Of a stretch of DNA of 9,904 nucleotides, positions 1-6,435 are shown one piece after another. The position numbers and the translations under genes were made by a program. This DNA comes from a bacterium (GTDB taxonomy: Bacteria; Desulfobacterota; Anaeroferrophillalia; Anaeroferrophillales; Anaeroferrophillaceae), in contig JAOZRP010000060.1 in the NCBI GenBank assembly GCA_029940125.1, positions 1-9,904 of the forward strand, read 5' to 3'. The notes below the pieces were generated by a model. It was not told the DNA's origin. It saw nothing but the letters and a program-made list of their open reading frames with translations, and did not search any database. Each line of letters begins with the position of its first letter. Positions within the stretch are counted from its first letter, which is position 1.

Positions 1-133
1 CGAGAATGAGCGAGAGCCATGCCGGAACATCCTGATACCCTGATTTTGGTTGCGGTCGTTAAGCCCGCGTTAGTTTTCAGCTTAATCAAATAGCATATTT
101 TTTTCAATATGTTACTGGAGACGAGGTGACGCG

Positions 134-703
134 ATGAACAGGGGAGCCTTGCTTGTTATCGATATGGTCAAGGACAATCTGGCGGACCCGGATCACAACC
201 TGGTGGCCCGTCAGGCTGGAGCAATCATTCCGGTTATCAATAATCTGGCCGCTGTTTTTCGGGAGGCCGGCGGGCTGGTCATCTACGCCAGTGATTCCTT
301 CCTGGAAGAAGATTTTATTTTTGGCGGCCGCATGTCACCCCATGCCATTCGCGGCACGGCGGGAGCGGAGGTAGCAGATGCCTTAATCCGGAAAGCTGGT
401 GACATTATCATGCCCAAGCGGCGTTTCTCCGCCTTTTTTAAAACCGATCTTGACCAGACGCTGCGCACCCTGCGGGTTGATACCGTGGCGGTTTGCGGCA
501 TAACCTCTTTGTTTTGCGTCCTGGCCACGGCGCTTGACTCGCTGTGCCATGACTTTAAGACCATCATCGTGGAAGATGCCAGCTGCGCCCACAAAGACGA
601 GGTGCATCAGGCCCTGATGGATTTTTATCGCCGAAATCCCCTCTATCCCCTGTTCAGGGTTCTCCCGGCCAGCGACGTTGCCTCCCTGGTTGCGGAAAGT
701 TGA
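134..703 (+). CDS. Isochorismatase-family cysteine hydrolase
   Basis: A 189-residue cytoplasmic alpha/beta hydrolase of the isochorismatase-like superfamily, close to the usual family length. The catalytic triad can be placed: Asp10 in LLVIDMVKD, Lys95 in MPKRRFSAF, and the nucleophile Cys128 in CGITSLFCVLATALDS. The PHAIRGT segment (69-75) also matches the family. The nicotinamidase metal site DxHxxxH is absent (the equivalent stretch reads DSFLEEDF), so nicotinamidase is unlikely. The natural substrate, an amide or a vinyl ether such as isochorismate, cannot be told. The start is supported by GAGGTGA at 123-129, four bases before the ATG, and the family's first beta strand begins at residue 5. 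The gene runs tail to tail into the DUF1566 gene. Its upstream neighbour is outside the window. Family is seen with high certainty; function is not known. Confidence 0.9.
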   Translation: MNRGALLVIDMVKDNLADPDHNLVARQAGAIIPVINNLAAVFREAGGLVIYASDSFLEEDFIFGGRMSPHAIRGTAGAEVADALIRKAGDIIMPKRRFSAFFKTDLDQTLRTLRVDTVAVCGITSLFCVLATALDSLCHDFKTIIVEDASCAHKDEVHQALMDFYRRNPLYPLFRVLPASDVASLVAES

Positions 704-715
704 AAGGCCTCCTTA

Positions 716-1219
716 CTACCGGCCGTCTTTTTCCTTGATCGTCCGTACCGCCAGGGCCCGGAAGCCGCGCCTGGTTGCCATCCTGTCCATATAGCTGTTG
801 CCGCGGCTGAAGTTGAAAACCCTGGCGGTGATTGATCTGGTTTCCGCCGACCATACCCAGGCACAGCTGAGGTGGATTTGCGGCACGATGTGCACCGTTT
901 TGCCGCAGTCAGCCTGGTAGCCGCCACGGTGCTCCTGATTGGGGACGTAGAGGCTTCGCAGTTCGCTGACGGTCGGCAGGCGCCAGTTGTCATACGTTTT
1001 TTCGATTGTGTAGGGAAAAGTAAAGCCCACCCACCTTTTGGCTTCCTGCCAGCTGATGTCTCCCTGGTTGTCAAAGGCGCCCCACATGAGTCCCTGCTGC
1101 AGGTCGGTGACGGTGCCGTCACCGTTGTCAACGAACCTGCCGGCGGCCATAGAGGTCAGCGGTAAAATGAAAAGAATCACAAGGCTTGGGATCAACCATC
1201 TCGCGACCTTTCTGTTCAT
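716..1219 (-). CDS. Secreted DUF1566 (Lcl C-terminal-like) domain protein
   Basis: A 167-residue exported protein. Residues 1-26 form a signal peptide: positive MNRK, a hydrophobic core, then a likely signal peptidase I site after SMAA. The mature part is one DUF1566 / Lcl_C domain (PF07603 type), recognisable from FVDNGDGTVTDLQQGLMW at 29-46, NWRLPTVSELRSLY at 78-91, the WVWSAET segment near 121-127 and the closing GFRALAVR at 152-159. Cys105 and Cys119 could form a disulfide in the periplasm. The domain is common in secreted and surface proteins of Deltaproteobacteria, and its biochemical role is poorly defined. An in-frame ATG four codons upstream (1231) is rejected because it overlaps the GGAGG at 1225-1229 that serves this start with 5-base spacing. 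It follows the TRAP permease gene by 54 bases without a terminator, so it is probably co-transcribed. Confidence 0.88.
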   Translation of the reverse strand: MNRKVARWLIPSLVILFILPLTSMAAGRFVDNGDGTVTDLQQGLMWGAFDNQGDISWQEAKRWVGFTFPYTIEKTYDNWRLPTVSELRSLYVPNQEHRGGYQADCGKTVHIVPQIHLSCAWVWSAETRSITARVFNFSRGNSYMDRMATRRGFRALAVRTIKEKDGR

Positions 1220-1224
1220 AACAT

Positions 1225-1229
1225 CCTCC
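1225..1229 (-). promoter_or_regulatory. Ribosome binding site of the DUF1566 gene
   Basis: GGAGG on the minus strand, five bases before the ATG at 1219. It decides between two in-frame ATGs, because the upstream ATG (1231-1229) overlaps this motif and has no such site of its own. Confidence 0.75.
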
Positions 1230-1273
1230 ATCTTTGTCGCTGAAGGTTAGGTGTTGCCTGAAAATCGGGGGAA

Positions 1274-3328
1274 TTACGCTGTTGCTGTACTCCTGGTTCT
1301 GAATTTTTGGAGATAGAAAATACCCGCCCATAAAAGCAGTCCCGCCAGGTAGGCCAGGTATTTGTTTGGCAGCGACAGCAGGCTGGCAAGCAAGCCGGGA
1401 CGGAACATGATAATGGTAACTCCCAGCAGGGGAAAAACATCATACCACTTGTTTTTGGTAATAAACCATCCCTGGGTGGCGGAAGCAAAAGCGCAGCTGC
1501 CGATGCAGGCCATGACGAAAATCAGGATGCCCAGCGGCCAGCTGTTGATGTTGTGCAGGATCAAATCGCTGTTGAAGATGAACATGAATGGGATGATCGC
1601 TGTCCTGATATCGTACATGAAGCCCTGGATCCCGGTGGGAATTGGATCGGAATGGGCCAGGGCGGCGGCGGCGTAGGAGGCCAGTCCCACCGGCGGTGTA
1701 TCGTCGGCGAGGATGCCGAAGTAGAAGCAGAACAGGTGGGCGGCCATCAAGGGAACAATGAAGCCGTTGGCGCCGCCGACGTTGACAATGATCGGGGCGG
1801 TCAGGGAAGCCATGACGATATAAGTGGCGGTGGTTGGCAGTCCCATGCCGATCAGCAGGCTGGCGATGGCGGTGATGATCAGCATCAGGTAGATGTTGCC
1901 GCCGGAGAGTTGCTCGACAATTTGAGTAATCATGCCGCCGATGCCCATGTTGACGACGCCGACGATAATGCCGGCCGAGGCGCAGGCCACGGCGACGCTG
2001 ACCATATTGCGGGCCCCGGAAGACATGCCGTCAAAAATGGTAAAGCAGCTTTTTTTCAGGGCTGAGACTATCGGGCCGCGCGAACGCAGGTTGTCATAGA
2101 TATCCTTGAGAATAATGACGCCGAACAGCCAGAGAATAGAGATGAAGGCTGATTTGTCCGGTGAATGCCTGAGAATGATCAGTTCGTGCAGGAGGATGCC
2201 GATGGGAATCAGGAAATGAAGCCCGGAAAGCAGGGTTTCCTTCAGCCTGGGCAGTTCACTTTTATGCAGTCCCCGCAGTCCCAGCTTGGAGGCCTCGATG
2301 TGGGTGATGTAAAGCAGAGCGACGTAAGAAGCAAACGCTGGAATAGCAGCGGCCTTGACCACGGCAACGTAGGGGACATTGACATATTCAGCGATGATGA
2401 AGGCGGCCGCCCCCATGATCGGCGGGGCTATCTGGCCGTCGGTGCTGGCCGCCACCTCGACGGCCGCCGCCTTGGTGGCCGGATAGCCGACCTTTTTCAT
2501 CAGGGGGATGGTAAAGGTGCCGGTGGTGACGATGTTGGCGATGCTTGAACCGGAGACCATGCCGGTAAAACCGCTGGCCAGCACGGCGGCTTTGGCCGGG
2601 CCGCCCTTGTATTTCCCTAAAAAGCACAAGGCCAGATCGATGAAAAATTTTCCTGCCCCGGCTTTTTCCAGCAAAGCTCCCAGCAGGACATAGAGAAAAA
2701 CCACCCGGGCGGAAACGTCGAGCGGGATGCCGTAGATGCCTTCGGAGGACAGGGAAATCTGGCTGAAATAGCGGTTCAGCGACACGCCGCGGAAGGCCAG
2801 GACATCCGGCATGTAAGGGCCAAAATAAGCGTACAGGCTGAAGACAATGGCAATAATTGACAATGCCGGCCCCAGTGCCCGGCGAGCGGCTTCCAGCAGC
2901 AGAAACAGGAGAATAATGCCGAAAACAAGGTCAAGCGTCGTGGGACTTCCGGCCCGGCCGGAGATGCCTTCCCAGTCAAAGTAGAGATAGAGGGCGCTGA
3001 CGGCGCCGGCGATGGCAAAAAGATAGTCGTTCCAGGAAATATGATCGCGTGAAGATAAAAATTTAAGGTGTTTGCGGGGTTTTTTAAATACCGGGATGCT
3101 GAGGAAGATGATCAGCAGGGCGAAGGCCAGGTGAATGGCCCGGATGGTAATGGAATCGAGCAGCAGCCAACTGGAGATGGATAATTGGAAAAGAGACCAG
3201 GTAAAGGCTATGCTGGGGATAATAAAGCGTTCATATCCCTGCAGAATCCTGATTTCTCCGGTTTCCTCGGCAATGATCTCATCAAGCTGGATTTTCTGTT
3301 CGAGGTTGTTCTCTTCCTTGGGCGCCAT
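1274..3328 (-). CDS. TRAP transporter permease, fused 4TM/12TM (DctQM-type)
   Basis: A 684-residue inner-membrane protein, the usual length for fused TRAP permeases that pair with TAXI binding proteins. Residues 1-32 are cytoplasmic and acidic. Hydrophobic segments at about 35-80 and 100-170 make the small DctQ-like part, and the rest is the DctM-like ion-coupled transporter. DctM hallmarks are visible: SGSSIANIVTTGTFTIP at 259-275, AAVEVAASTDGQIAPPIMGA at 288-307, IGMGLPTTATYIV at 493-505 and ADDTPPVGLASYAAA at 541-555. The first two and last two of these suggest the repeated halves of the elevator fold. The family imports organic acids using a sodium or proton gradient with an external binding protein; the substrate here is unknown. 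The start is set by GGGAGG at 3337-3342, eight bases upstream. It is separated from the binding-protein gene by a terminator and a candidate promoter. Confidence 0.95.
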   Translation of the reverse strand: MAPKEENNLEQKIQLDEIIAEETGEIRILQGYERFIIPSIAFTWSLFQLSISSWLLLDSITIRAIHLAFALLIIFLSIPVFKKPRKHLKFLSSRDHISWNDYLFAIAGAVSALYLYFDWEGISGRAGSPTTLDLVFGIILLFLLLEAARRALGPALSIIAIVFSLYAYFGPYMPDVLAFRGVSLNRYFSQISLSSEGIYGIPLDVSARVVFLYVLLGALLEKAGAGKFFIDLALCFLGKYKGGPAKAAVLASGFTGMVSGSSIANIVTTGTFTIPLMKKVGYPATKAAAVEVAASTDGQIAPPIMGAAAFIIAEYVNVPYVAVVKAAAIPAFASYVALLYITHIEASKLGLRGLHKSELPRLKETLLSGLHFLIPIGILLHELIILRHSPDKSAFISILWLFGVIILKDIYDNLRSRGPIVSALKKSCFTIFDGMSSGARNMVSVAVACASAGIIVGVVNMGIGGMITQIVEQLSGGNIYLMLIITAIASLLIGMGLPTTATYIVMASLTAPIIVNVGGANGFIVPLMAAHLFCFYFGILADDTPPVGLASYAAAALAHSDPIPTGIQGFMYDIRTAIIPFMFIFNSDLILHNINSWPLGILIFVMACIGSCAFASATQGWFITKNKWYDVFPLLGVTIIMFRPGLLASLLSLPNKYLAYLAGLLLWAGIFYLQKFRTRSTATA

Positions 3329-3353
3329 CGGATTTTCCTCCCCTCCCGTCGTA

Positions 3354-3383
3354 AATATATGAGCACTGGAACTTGCTTGTTAA
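3354..3383 (-). promoter_or_regulatory. Candidate sigma-70-type promoter for the TRAP permease gene
   Basis: On the minus strand TTAACA (3378-3383) and TATATT (3354-3359) are separated by 18 bases. Each differs from the sigma-70 consensus at one position. Transcription would begin near 3347, giving a short leader that still includes the GGGAGG ribosome site at 3337-3342. The position just after the intrinsic terminator at 3424-3463 makes an independent promoter sensible, but such matches also arise by chance. Confidence 0.4.
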
Positions 3384-3423
3384 TGAGCTGTGTGGCCTCA
3401 GTTCATTGTTGGGGCGAGCCCGG

Positions 3424-3463
3424 GGAAAAAAACAGGCAATACCGAAAAACGGTATTGCCTGTT
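3424..3463 (-). terminator. Intrinsic terminator after the TAXI binding-protein gene
   Basis: A perfect 14-bp stem (3431-3444 paired with 3450-3463) with a 5-base loop, followed on the minus strand by seven T residues (3426-3432, the last two within the stem base). It begins 14 bases past the TAA of the binding-protein gene. The other strand has only a poor T tract, so it acts for minus-strand transcripts. It should end most transcripts before the permease gene and may also protect the 3' end of the binding-protein mRNA. Confidence 0.88.
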
Positions 3464-3477
3464 CCTGTTATTTTTCT

Positions 3478-4446
3478 TTACATCAGGCCGGCTTCCTTGA
3501 AATATTTGATGGCTCCGGGATGCAGCGGCGCCGACAGGCCCTCGAGCATATTCTTTTTGGTCAGGACTGAATATGCCGGGTGCAGTTTTTTGAAGGCCTC
3601 AAAATTGTCAAAAACTTCCTTGGTGATGGCGTATACGACGTCATCAGGAACCTTGGCTGAAGTTACCAGCGTGGCCTTGACGCCGAAGGTCGGAACCTGT
3701 TCTTCCTTGTTGGTGGCGTTGGGGTAAAACTTCATCGGGATATTGGCCGAGGCATAATAGGGATATTTGTCAAGCAGCGGTTTTACATTGGCGATCGGGA
3801 CAATGTGAACCTTGACCCGGCCGGCGGTCGCTTCCTTGATGGAGCCGTTCGGATGGCCGACGGTGTAGAAATACGCGTCGATGCGTTCATCCTGCAGGGC
3901 GCTGGCTGATTCAACCGCTTTGATGTATTCGGCCTTGATGTCCTTTTTCTCGTCCAGGCCGGCCAGCCACAGGGCGTCCCGGGAATTTCCCAACTGTCCG
4001 GAACCGGGGTTGCCGATGGCTACCCGTTTGCCTTTCAGGTCTTTGAGGGAGTTGATGCCGCTGGCATCGGAGGCGATCAGGGTAACGGATTCCGGGTGAA
4101 TGCTGAAAACCGCCCGCAGGTCCTTCTGGGGTTTTCCCTTCCATTCCTTCAGGCCGTGGTAGGCTTGATACTGGCGGTCAGACTGGGCAATTCCGAATTC
4201 CAAATCGCCGTTCATCACCGCGTTGATGTTGAACACGGAACCGCCGGTAGACTCAACCGTGGCTTTCAAGCCGTATACCTTGGCTTTTTTGTTGACCATG
4301 CGGCTGATAGCGCCGCCGGTGGGATAGTAAACGCCGGTAACGCCGCCGGTGCCGATGGTGACAAAGCGCATCCGGGCGGATGATTGGACCGGGGCGCAGA
4401 GACACAGCAATGCCAAGCTGAGTAAAAGTACAGTTAATTTTTTCAT
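3478..4446 (-). CDS. TAXI-family TRAP transporter solute-binding protein
   Basis: A 322-residue periplasmic binding protein of the TAXI (TRAP-associated extracytoplasmic immunogenic) family, at typical length. Residues 1-24 are a signal peptide ending VQSSA; although Cys15 and Cys17 occur in the hydrophobic core, no good lipobox precedes them, so a soluble rather than lipid-anchored protein is expected. Family features include the opening FVTIGTGGVTGVYYPTGGAI (28-47), STGGSVFNINAVMNGDLEFG (66-85), the VAIGNPGSGQLGNSRD stretch at 132-147 and the AYFYTVGHPNGSI segment at 181-193. It should deliver substrate to the permease encoded next. The start is well supported by AAAGGAGGT with about five-base spacing. 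It lies 107 bases after the UspA-like gene. TAXI ligands are often dicarboxylates or amino acids, but nothing here identifies the ligand. Confidence 0.95.
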   Translation of the reverse strand: MKKLTVLLLSLALLCLCAPVQSSARMRFVTIGTGGVTGVYYPTGGAISRMVNKKAKVYGLKATVESTGGSVFNINAVMNGDLEFGIAQSDRQYQAYHGLKEWKGKPQKDLRAVFSIHPESVTLIASDASGINSLKDLKGKRVAIGNPGSGQLGNSRDALWLAGLDEKKDIKAEYIKAVESASALQDERIDAYFYTVGHPNGSIKEATAGRVKVHIVPIANVKPLLDKYPYYASANIPMKFYPNATNKEEQVPTFGVKATLVTSAKVPDDVVYAITKEVFDNFEAFKKLHPAYSVLTKKNMLEGLSAPLHPGAIKYFKEAGLM

Positions 4447-4553
4447 GAACTACCTCCTTTAATTTCTGGTTGGTTTTGTATGAAATTTACCGAAGTACGA
4501 ACTGATTCACTGACTGTCTTTTGGTGGCACCCCTCCTTTCTGATGTAATGTGG

Positions 4554-4997
4554 CTAATCAGGTTTCCTGGTTACGAGAATGGTAGTATTGGTCCGGCGTA
4601 CGACCTTTTCAGCCGTGGTGCCGTAAAAATATTTTTTCGATCCATGACGACCATGGGAACCGATGACCACCAGGTCCACGGGGTTTTGTTCCAGCTCCTC
4701 CAGAATTTCAACATAAGGAACTCCCCGACGGACATGGTAATGGTAGTCAATATTTTTCAATTTAGGGAATCTTTTTTCCAGTCCCCCGAGTTTTTCTTTG
4801 GCGTCTTCAAGCGCCCGGTTGCGAATCGCCTCGTATTCGCTGGCGGAAAGATAATGGTACAACAGGCTTTCATCACGGTTGACATACAGGATGCTCAGGG
4901 TGCTGCCGTGGCTGGCAGCCAGGTCCAAGGCATATTCCAAAGCATAAAAAGAATCTTCGGAGAAATCAATTGGTACCAGAATACTTTTAATTTCCAT
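4554..4997 (-). CDS. Universal stress protein (UspA family), TRAP-associated
   Basis: A 147-residue single-domain Usp protein of ordinary length, cytoplasmic. It opens with the first strand KSILVPIDFSEDS (Asp11 expected at the nucleotide pocket) and has the ATP-binding signature G113-x2-G116-x9-G126-T127, reading GSHGRHG followed by FYGTTAEKV. This places it in the ATP-binding (MJ0577/TeaD-like) subgroup and not with the non-binding UspA of E. coli. In Halomonas elongata the Usp protein TeaD is encoded with the TRAP transporter TeaABC and modulates its activity. A similar role here is inference from gene order. It is first in the minus-strand transport cluster, with a purine-rich ribosome site (GGGGAGG) just before the ATG and a candidate promoter at 5057-5085. 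Confidence 0.93.
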   Translation of the reverse strand: MEIKSILVPIDFSEDSFYALEYALDLAASHGSTLSILYVNRDESLLYHYLSASEYEAIRNRALEDAKEKLGGLEKRFPKLKNIDYHYHVRRGVPYVEILEELEQNPVDLVVIGSHGRHGSKKYFYGTTAEKVVRRTNTTILVTRKPD

Positions 4998-5056
4998 TCT
5001 CCTCCCCTTTCTTTTTACAAAAGACTCTTTATCTTATCCTTCCCAATACATCCTAT

Positions 5057-5085
5057 ATCTTAGTAATTTATCCTAGTAATTGCAA
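5057..5085 (-). promoter_or_regulatory. Candidate promoter of the usp-TRAP cluster
   Basis: On the minus strand TTGCAA (5080-5085) lies 17 bases before TAAGAT (5057-5062), matching the sigma-70 consensus at four of six positions in the -10 box. The AT-rich stretch 5010-5105 is the only promoter-like DNA between the UspA-like gene and the divergent Gate gene. Two copies of TAGTAATT (5061-5068 and 5074-5081, 13 bp apart) overlap the promoter and might be an operator. Confidence 0.35.
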
Positions 5086-5220
5086 GAATTAAAATCCTTT
5101 TTTATTTCGCCTGCTTGTACGGTGATGGCCGTTGAAATCGGCATGCGCCCGCGGTTTTGCCGGACTGGTCTTTCAGGTGTTTTTGTGCTACAGGCAGAGA
5201 CGACGATCACTTTTGCCGCC

Positions 5221-5232
5221 GGAGGGGAAGGA
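5221..5232 (+). promoter_or_regulatory. Ribosome binding site deciding the start of the first Gate gene
   Basis: The purine run GGAGGGGAAGGA precedes the ATG at 5237 by four bases. It favours this ATG over a TTG 35 codons upstream in the same frame, whose extra residues (arginine-rich and not membrane-like) do not resemble the family. Confidence 0.7.
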
Positions 5233-5236
5233 CGTA

Positions 5237-5674
5237 ATGGTTATCAAAAAAACACTGCAGCGGGGATTGAAGAACGGTTTGCTGACCACGTGGGAGCTGG
5301 CCCTGATCATGGTGCCGATCTATCTGATAATGACCGTTTTGTCTCATACCCCGGTGCTGCGATGGATTGGCAGGGTCTGCAGGCCCCTGATGGAACTCAT
5401 GGGGTTGCCGGGGGAAGCGGCAATGGGAGTGGTATTGGGGAACCTGTTGAATCTCTACGCGGCCATTGGAGCGGTAACGCCGTTGTCCCTTGACCATTCC
5501 CAGGTGACGGTTTTCGCGTTGTTTCTGCTGCTTTCCCACAGCCTGGTGGTGGAAACAGCGGTGTGTAAAAAAACCGGAATCACCGCCTGGCCGTTTGTTT
5601 TTTTCCGTCTGGGCCTGGGCCTCATACTGGCCATCGGCCTTTATCATTATCTGGCTTTTTTCTCGGTGAAGTAG
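5237..5674 (+). CDS. Small Gate-domain (nucleoside recognition) membrane protein, copy 1
   Basis: A 145-residue inner-membrane protein resembling a single Gate domain (PF07670, nucleoside recognition; also found in SpmA/SpmB and YjiH proteins). Hydrophobic segments lie near 18-35, 60-80, 90-105 and 118-142. Marker positions shared with the second Gate protein are W19-x-L-A-L-I followed by VP at 26-27, the G56-L-P-G-E segment ahead of a glycine-rich helix, and H101-S in LLSHSLVVETA. The domain name does not prove nucleoside transport; Gate domains are thought to form part of a translocation path in several transporter families. The gene diverges from the UspA-like gene, with 239 bp between. 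A weak terminator-like hairpin follows. The family call is fairly sure; the solute and the partner are inferred or unknown. Confidence 0.8.
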   Translation: MVIKKTLQRGLKNGLLTTWELALIMVPIYLIMTVLSHTPVLRWIGRVCRPLMELMGLPGEAAMGVVLGNLLNLYAAIGAVTPLSLDHSQVTVFALFLLLSHSLVVETAVCKKTGITAWPFVFFRLGLGLILAIGLYHYLAFFSVK

Positions 5675-5708
5675 CTGTCATTTGGAAACTGCCGTTTCCG
5701 GAGGATCT

Positions 5709-5774
5709 GTCAGCCTTTAGCTTTCAGCTTAACAAGCTGTTTTTTCAAGATTTTACTGAAAGCTGACGGCTGAC
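5709..5774. repeat. Imperfect inverted repeat between the two Gate genes
   Basis: Arms of 19 bases (5709-5727 and 5756-5774) match at 17 positions when one is reverse-complemented: GTCAGCC, three bases with two mismatches, then AGCTTTCAG. The 28-base centre is AT-rich. A similar short stretch occurs at 70-89. The form resembles a dispersed extragenic palindrome, which a genome-wide copy count would test. Confidence 0.6.
5725..5745 (+). terminator. Possible intrinsic terminator after the first Gate gene
   Basis: A 6-bp stem CAGCTT / AAGCTG with loop AAC is followed directly by six T residues (5740-5745). The stem is short and competes with the larger inverted repeat that contains it, so termination is probably partial. 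Confidence 0.4.
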
Positions 5775-5899
5775 CGCCGAAAGCGTTCATCGGGACGTGA
5801 ACTTGTCCGGATGAGCATGAAGCAAGATTTTTCATGACCGTTTTTTTAAGGCGGTTTGGAACCTTTCATTCCATTGTTCTGATGTAAGGAAGGAGGAAC

Positions 5900-6376
5900 A
5901 TGGATATTCTGTTGATTCTTGGTCAAGGGTTGCGCGGCAGTATGGTCCAGGTTTGGAATCTGGCCCTGATCGTGGTTCCCTTGATGGTCGGCATGCAGAT
6001 ACTGGATGACTTGAAAGTTTTGGAAAAGATCGCCGGGCAGCTGGGGAGAGTGGTGCGTTATCTCGGCATTTCGGGCCAGGGGGCTTTTCCCCTGGTGATC
6101 GGCTTGACCTTTGGCCTTGCTTACGGGGCAGGAATGATTATCCACTATGCCCGCCAGGGAGACATGAGCCGGCGGGAACTAGTCCTTATTATTACCTTTC
6201 TCTGTGTCAATCACTCCGTTTTTGAAGATACCCTGCTGTTTGTGGCCATCGGAGCTGATGGTGTCCTGATTCTGCTGGTTCGCTTTGCGGCGGCAATCCT
6301 GATTACCTTCCTGTTGAATAAACTGCTGCCCCGAGATGGTTCGACCTTGACGGCAAACAAACAACGGCAGGCATAA
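5900..6376 (+). CDS. Small Gate-domain (nucleoside recognition) membrane protein, copy 2
   Basis: A 158-residue inner-membrane protein, again one Gate-type domain. Hydrophobic segments lie near 18-34, 62-81, 93-106 and 119-141, ending in a polar tail rich in K, R and Q. It aligns end to end with copy 1: W19-x-L-A-L-I then VP, LGISGQGAFPLVIGL (55-69) against LGLPGEAAMGVVLGN, and H105-S in NHSVFEDT against HSLVVET. Histidine 105 and the acidic pair E109-D110 sit inside or beside a hydrophobic segment, so they are candidates for functional residues. The start is clear from AAGGAAGGAGG at 5886-5896, three bases before the ATG. The two genes are 225 bp apart in the same direction and may encode the halves of one heteromeric transporter. 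The last codons and stop lie inside a strong hairpin (6364-6387). Confidence 0.8.
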   Translation: MDILLILGQGLRGSMVQVWNLALIVVPLMVGMQILDDLKVLEKIAGQLGRVVRYLGISGQGAFPLVIGLTFGLAYGAGMIIHYARQGDMSRRELVLIITFLCVNHSVFEDTLLFVAIGADGVLILLVRFAAAILITFLLNKLLPRDGSTLTANKQRQA

Positions 6377-6387
6377 TTGCCTGCCGT
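6354..6387. terminator. Hairpin between convergent Gate and molybdenum hydroxylase operons
   Basis: A perfect 10-bp, GC-rich stem (6364-6373 with 6378-6387) has the loop TAAT, which contains the stop codon of the second Gate gene. On the minus strand it is followed by TGTTTGTTTG (6354-6363), an imperfect T tract, so it mainly suits the molybdenum hydroxylase transcript. On the plus strand no T tract follows, but the hairpin could still protect the mRNA end. Confidence 0.6.
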
Positions 6388-6435
6388 CTGCATAGTTTAA
6401 AAACGAGCAGCTGTTTCTGTGGTGGAATTATTCCA

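Noticed and set aside
94..111. CATATT / AATATG inverted repeat upstream of the isochorismatase-like gene
   Set aside because: The stem is only six AT-rich base pairs around a T run; it is likely chance in AT-rich leader DNA.
704..732. Possible terminator for the isochorismatase-like gene (GGCC/GGCC with a following CTTTTT)
   Set aside because: Only about four base pairs with an 11-base loop, too weak to support.
1553..2065. Long plus-strand open frame inside the TRAP permease gene, rich in Asp, Gly, His and Gln
   Set aside because: It is antisense to a clear permease; its odd low-complexity composition reflects the complement of hydrophobic codons, and it has no family match that I recognise.
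4531..4541. Ribosome-site-like AAAGGAGGGG on the minus strand just after the UspA-like gene, followed by GTG
   Set aside because: The GTG directly abuts the motif and opens a frame of only seven codons; the next GTG is too far away and also ends quickly.
5132..5236. Longer N-terminus for the first Gate protein starting at TTG 5132
   Set aside because: The added residues are arginine-rich and not membrane-like, and the strong ribosome site lies just before ATG 5237.
5812..5838. Tiny ATG frame of eight codons between the Gate genes
   Set aside because: No ribosome site and too short to support as a gene or leader peptide.
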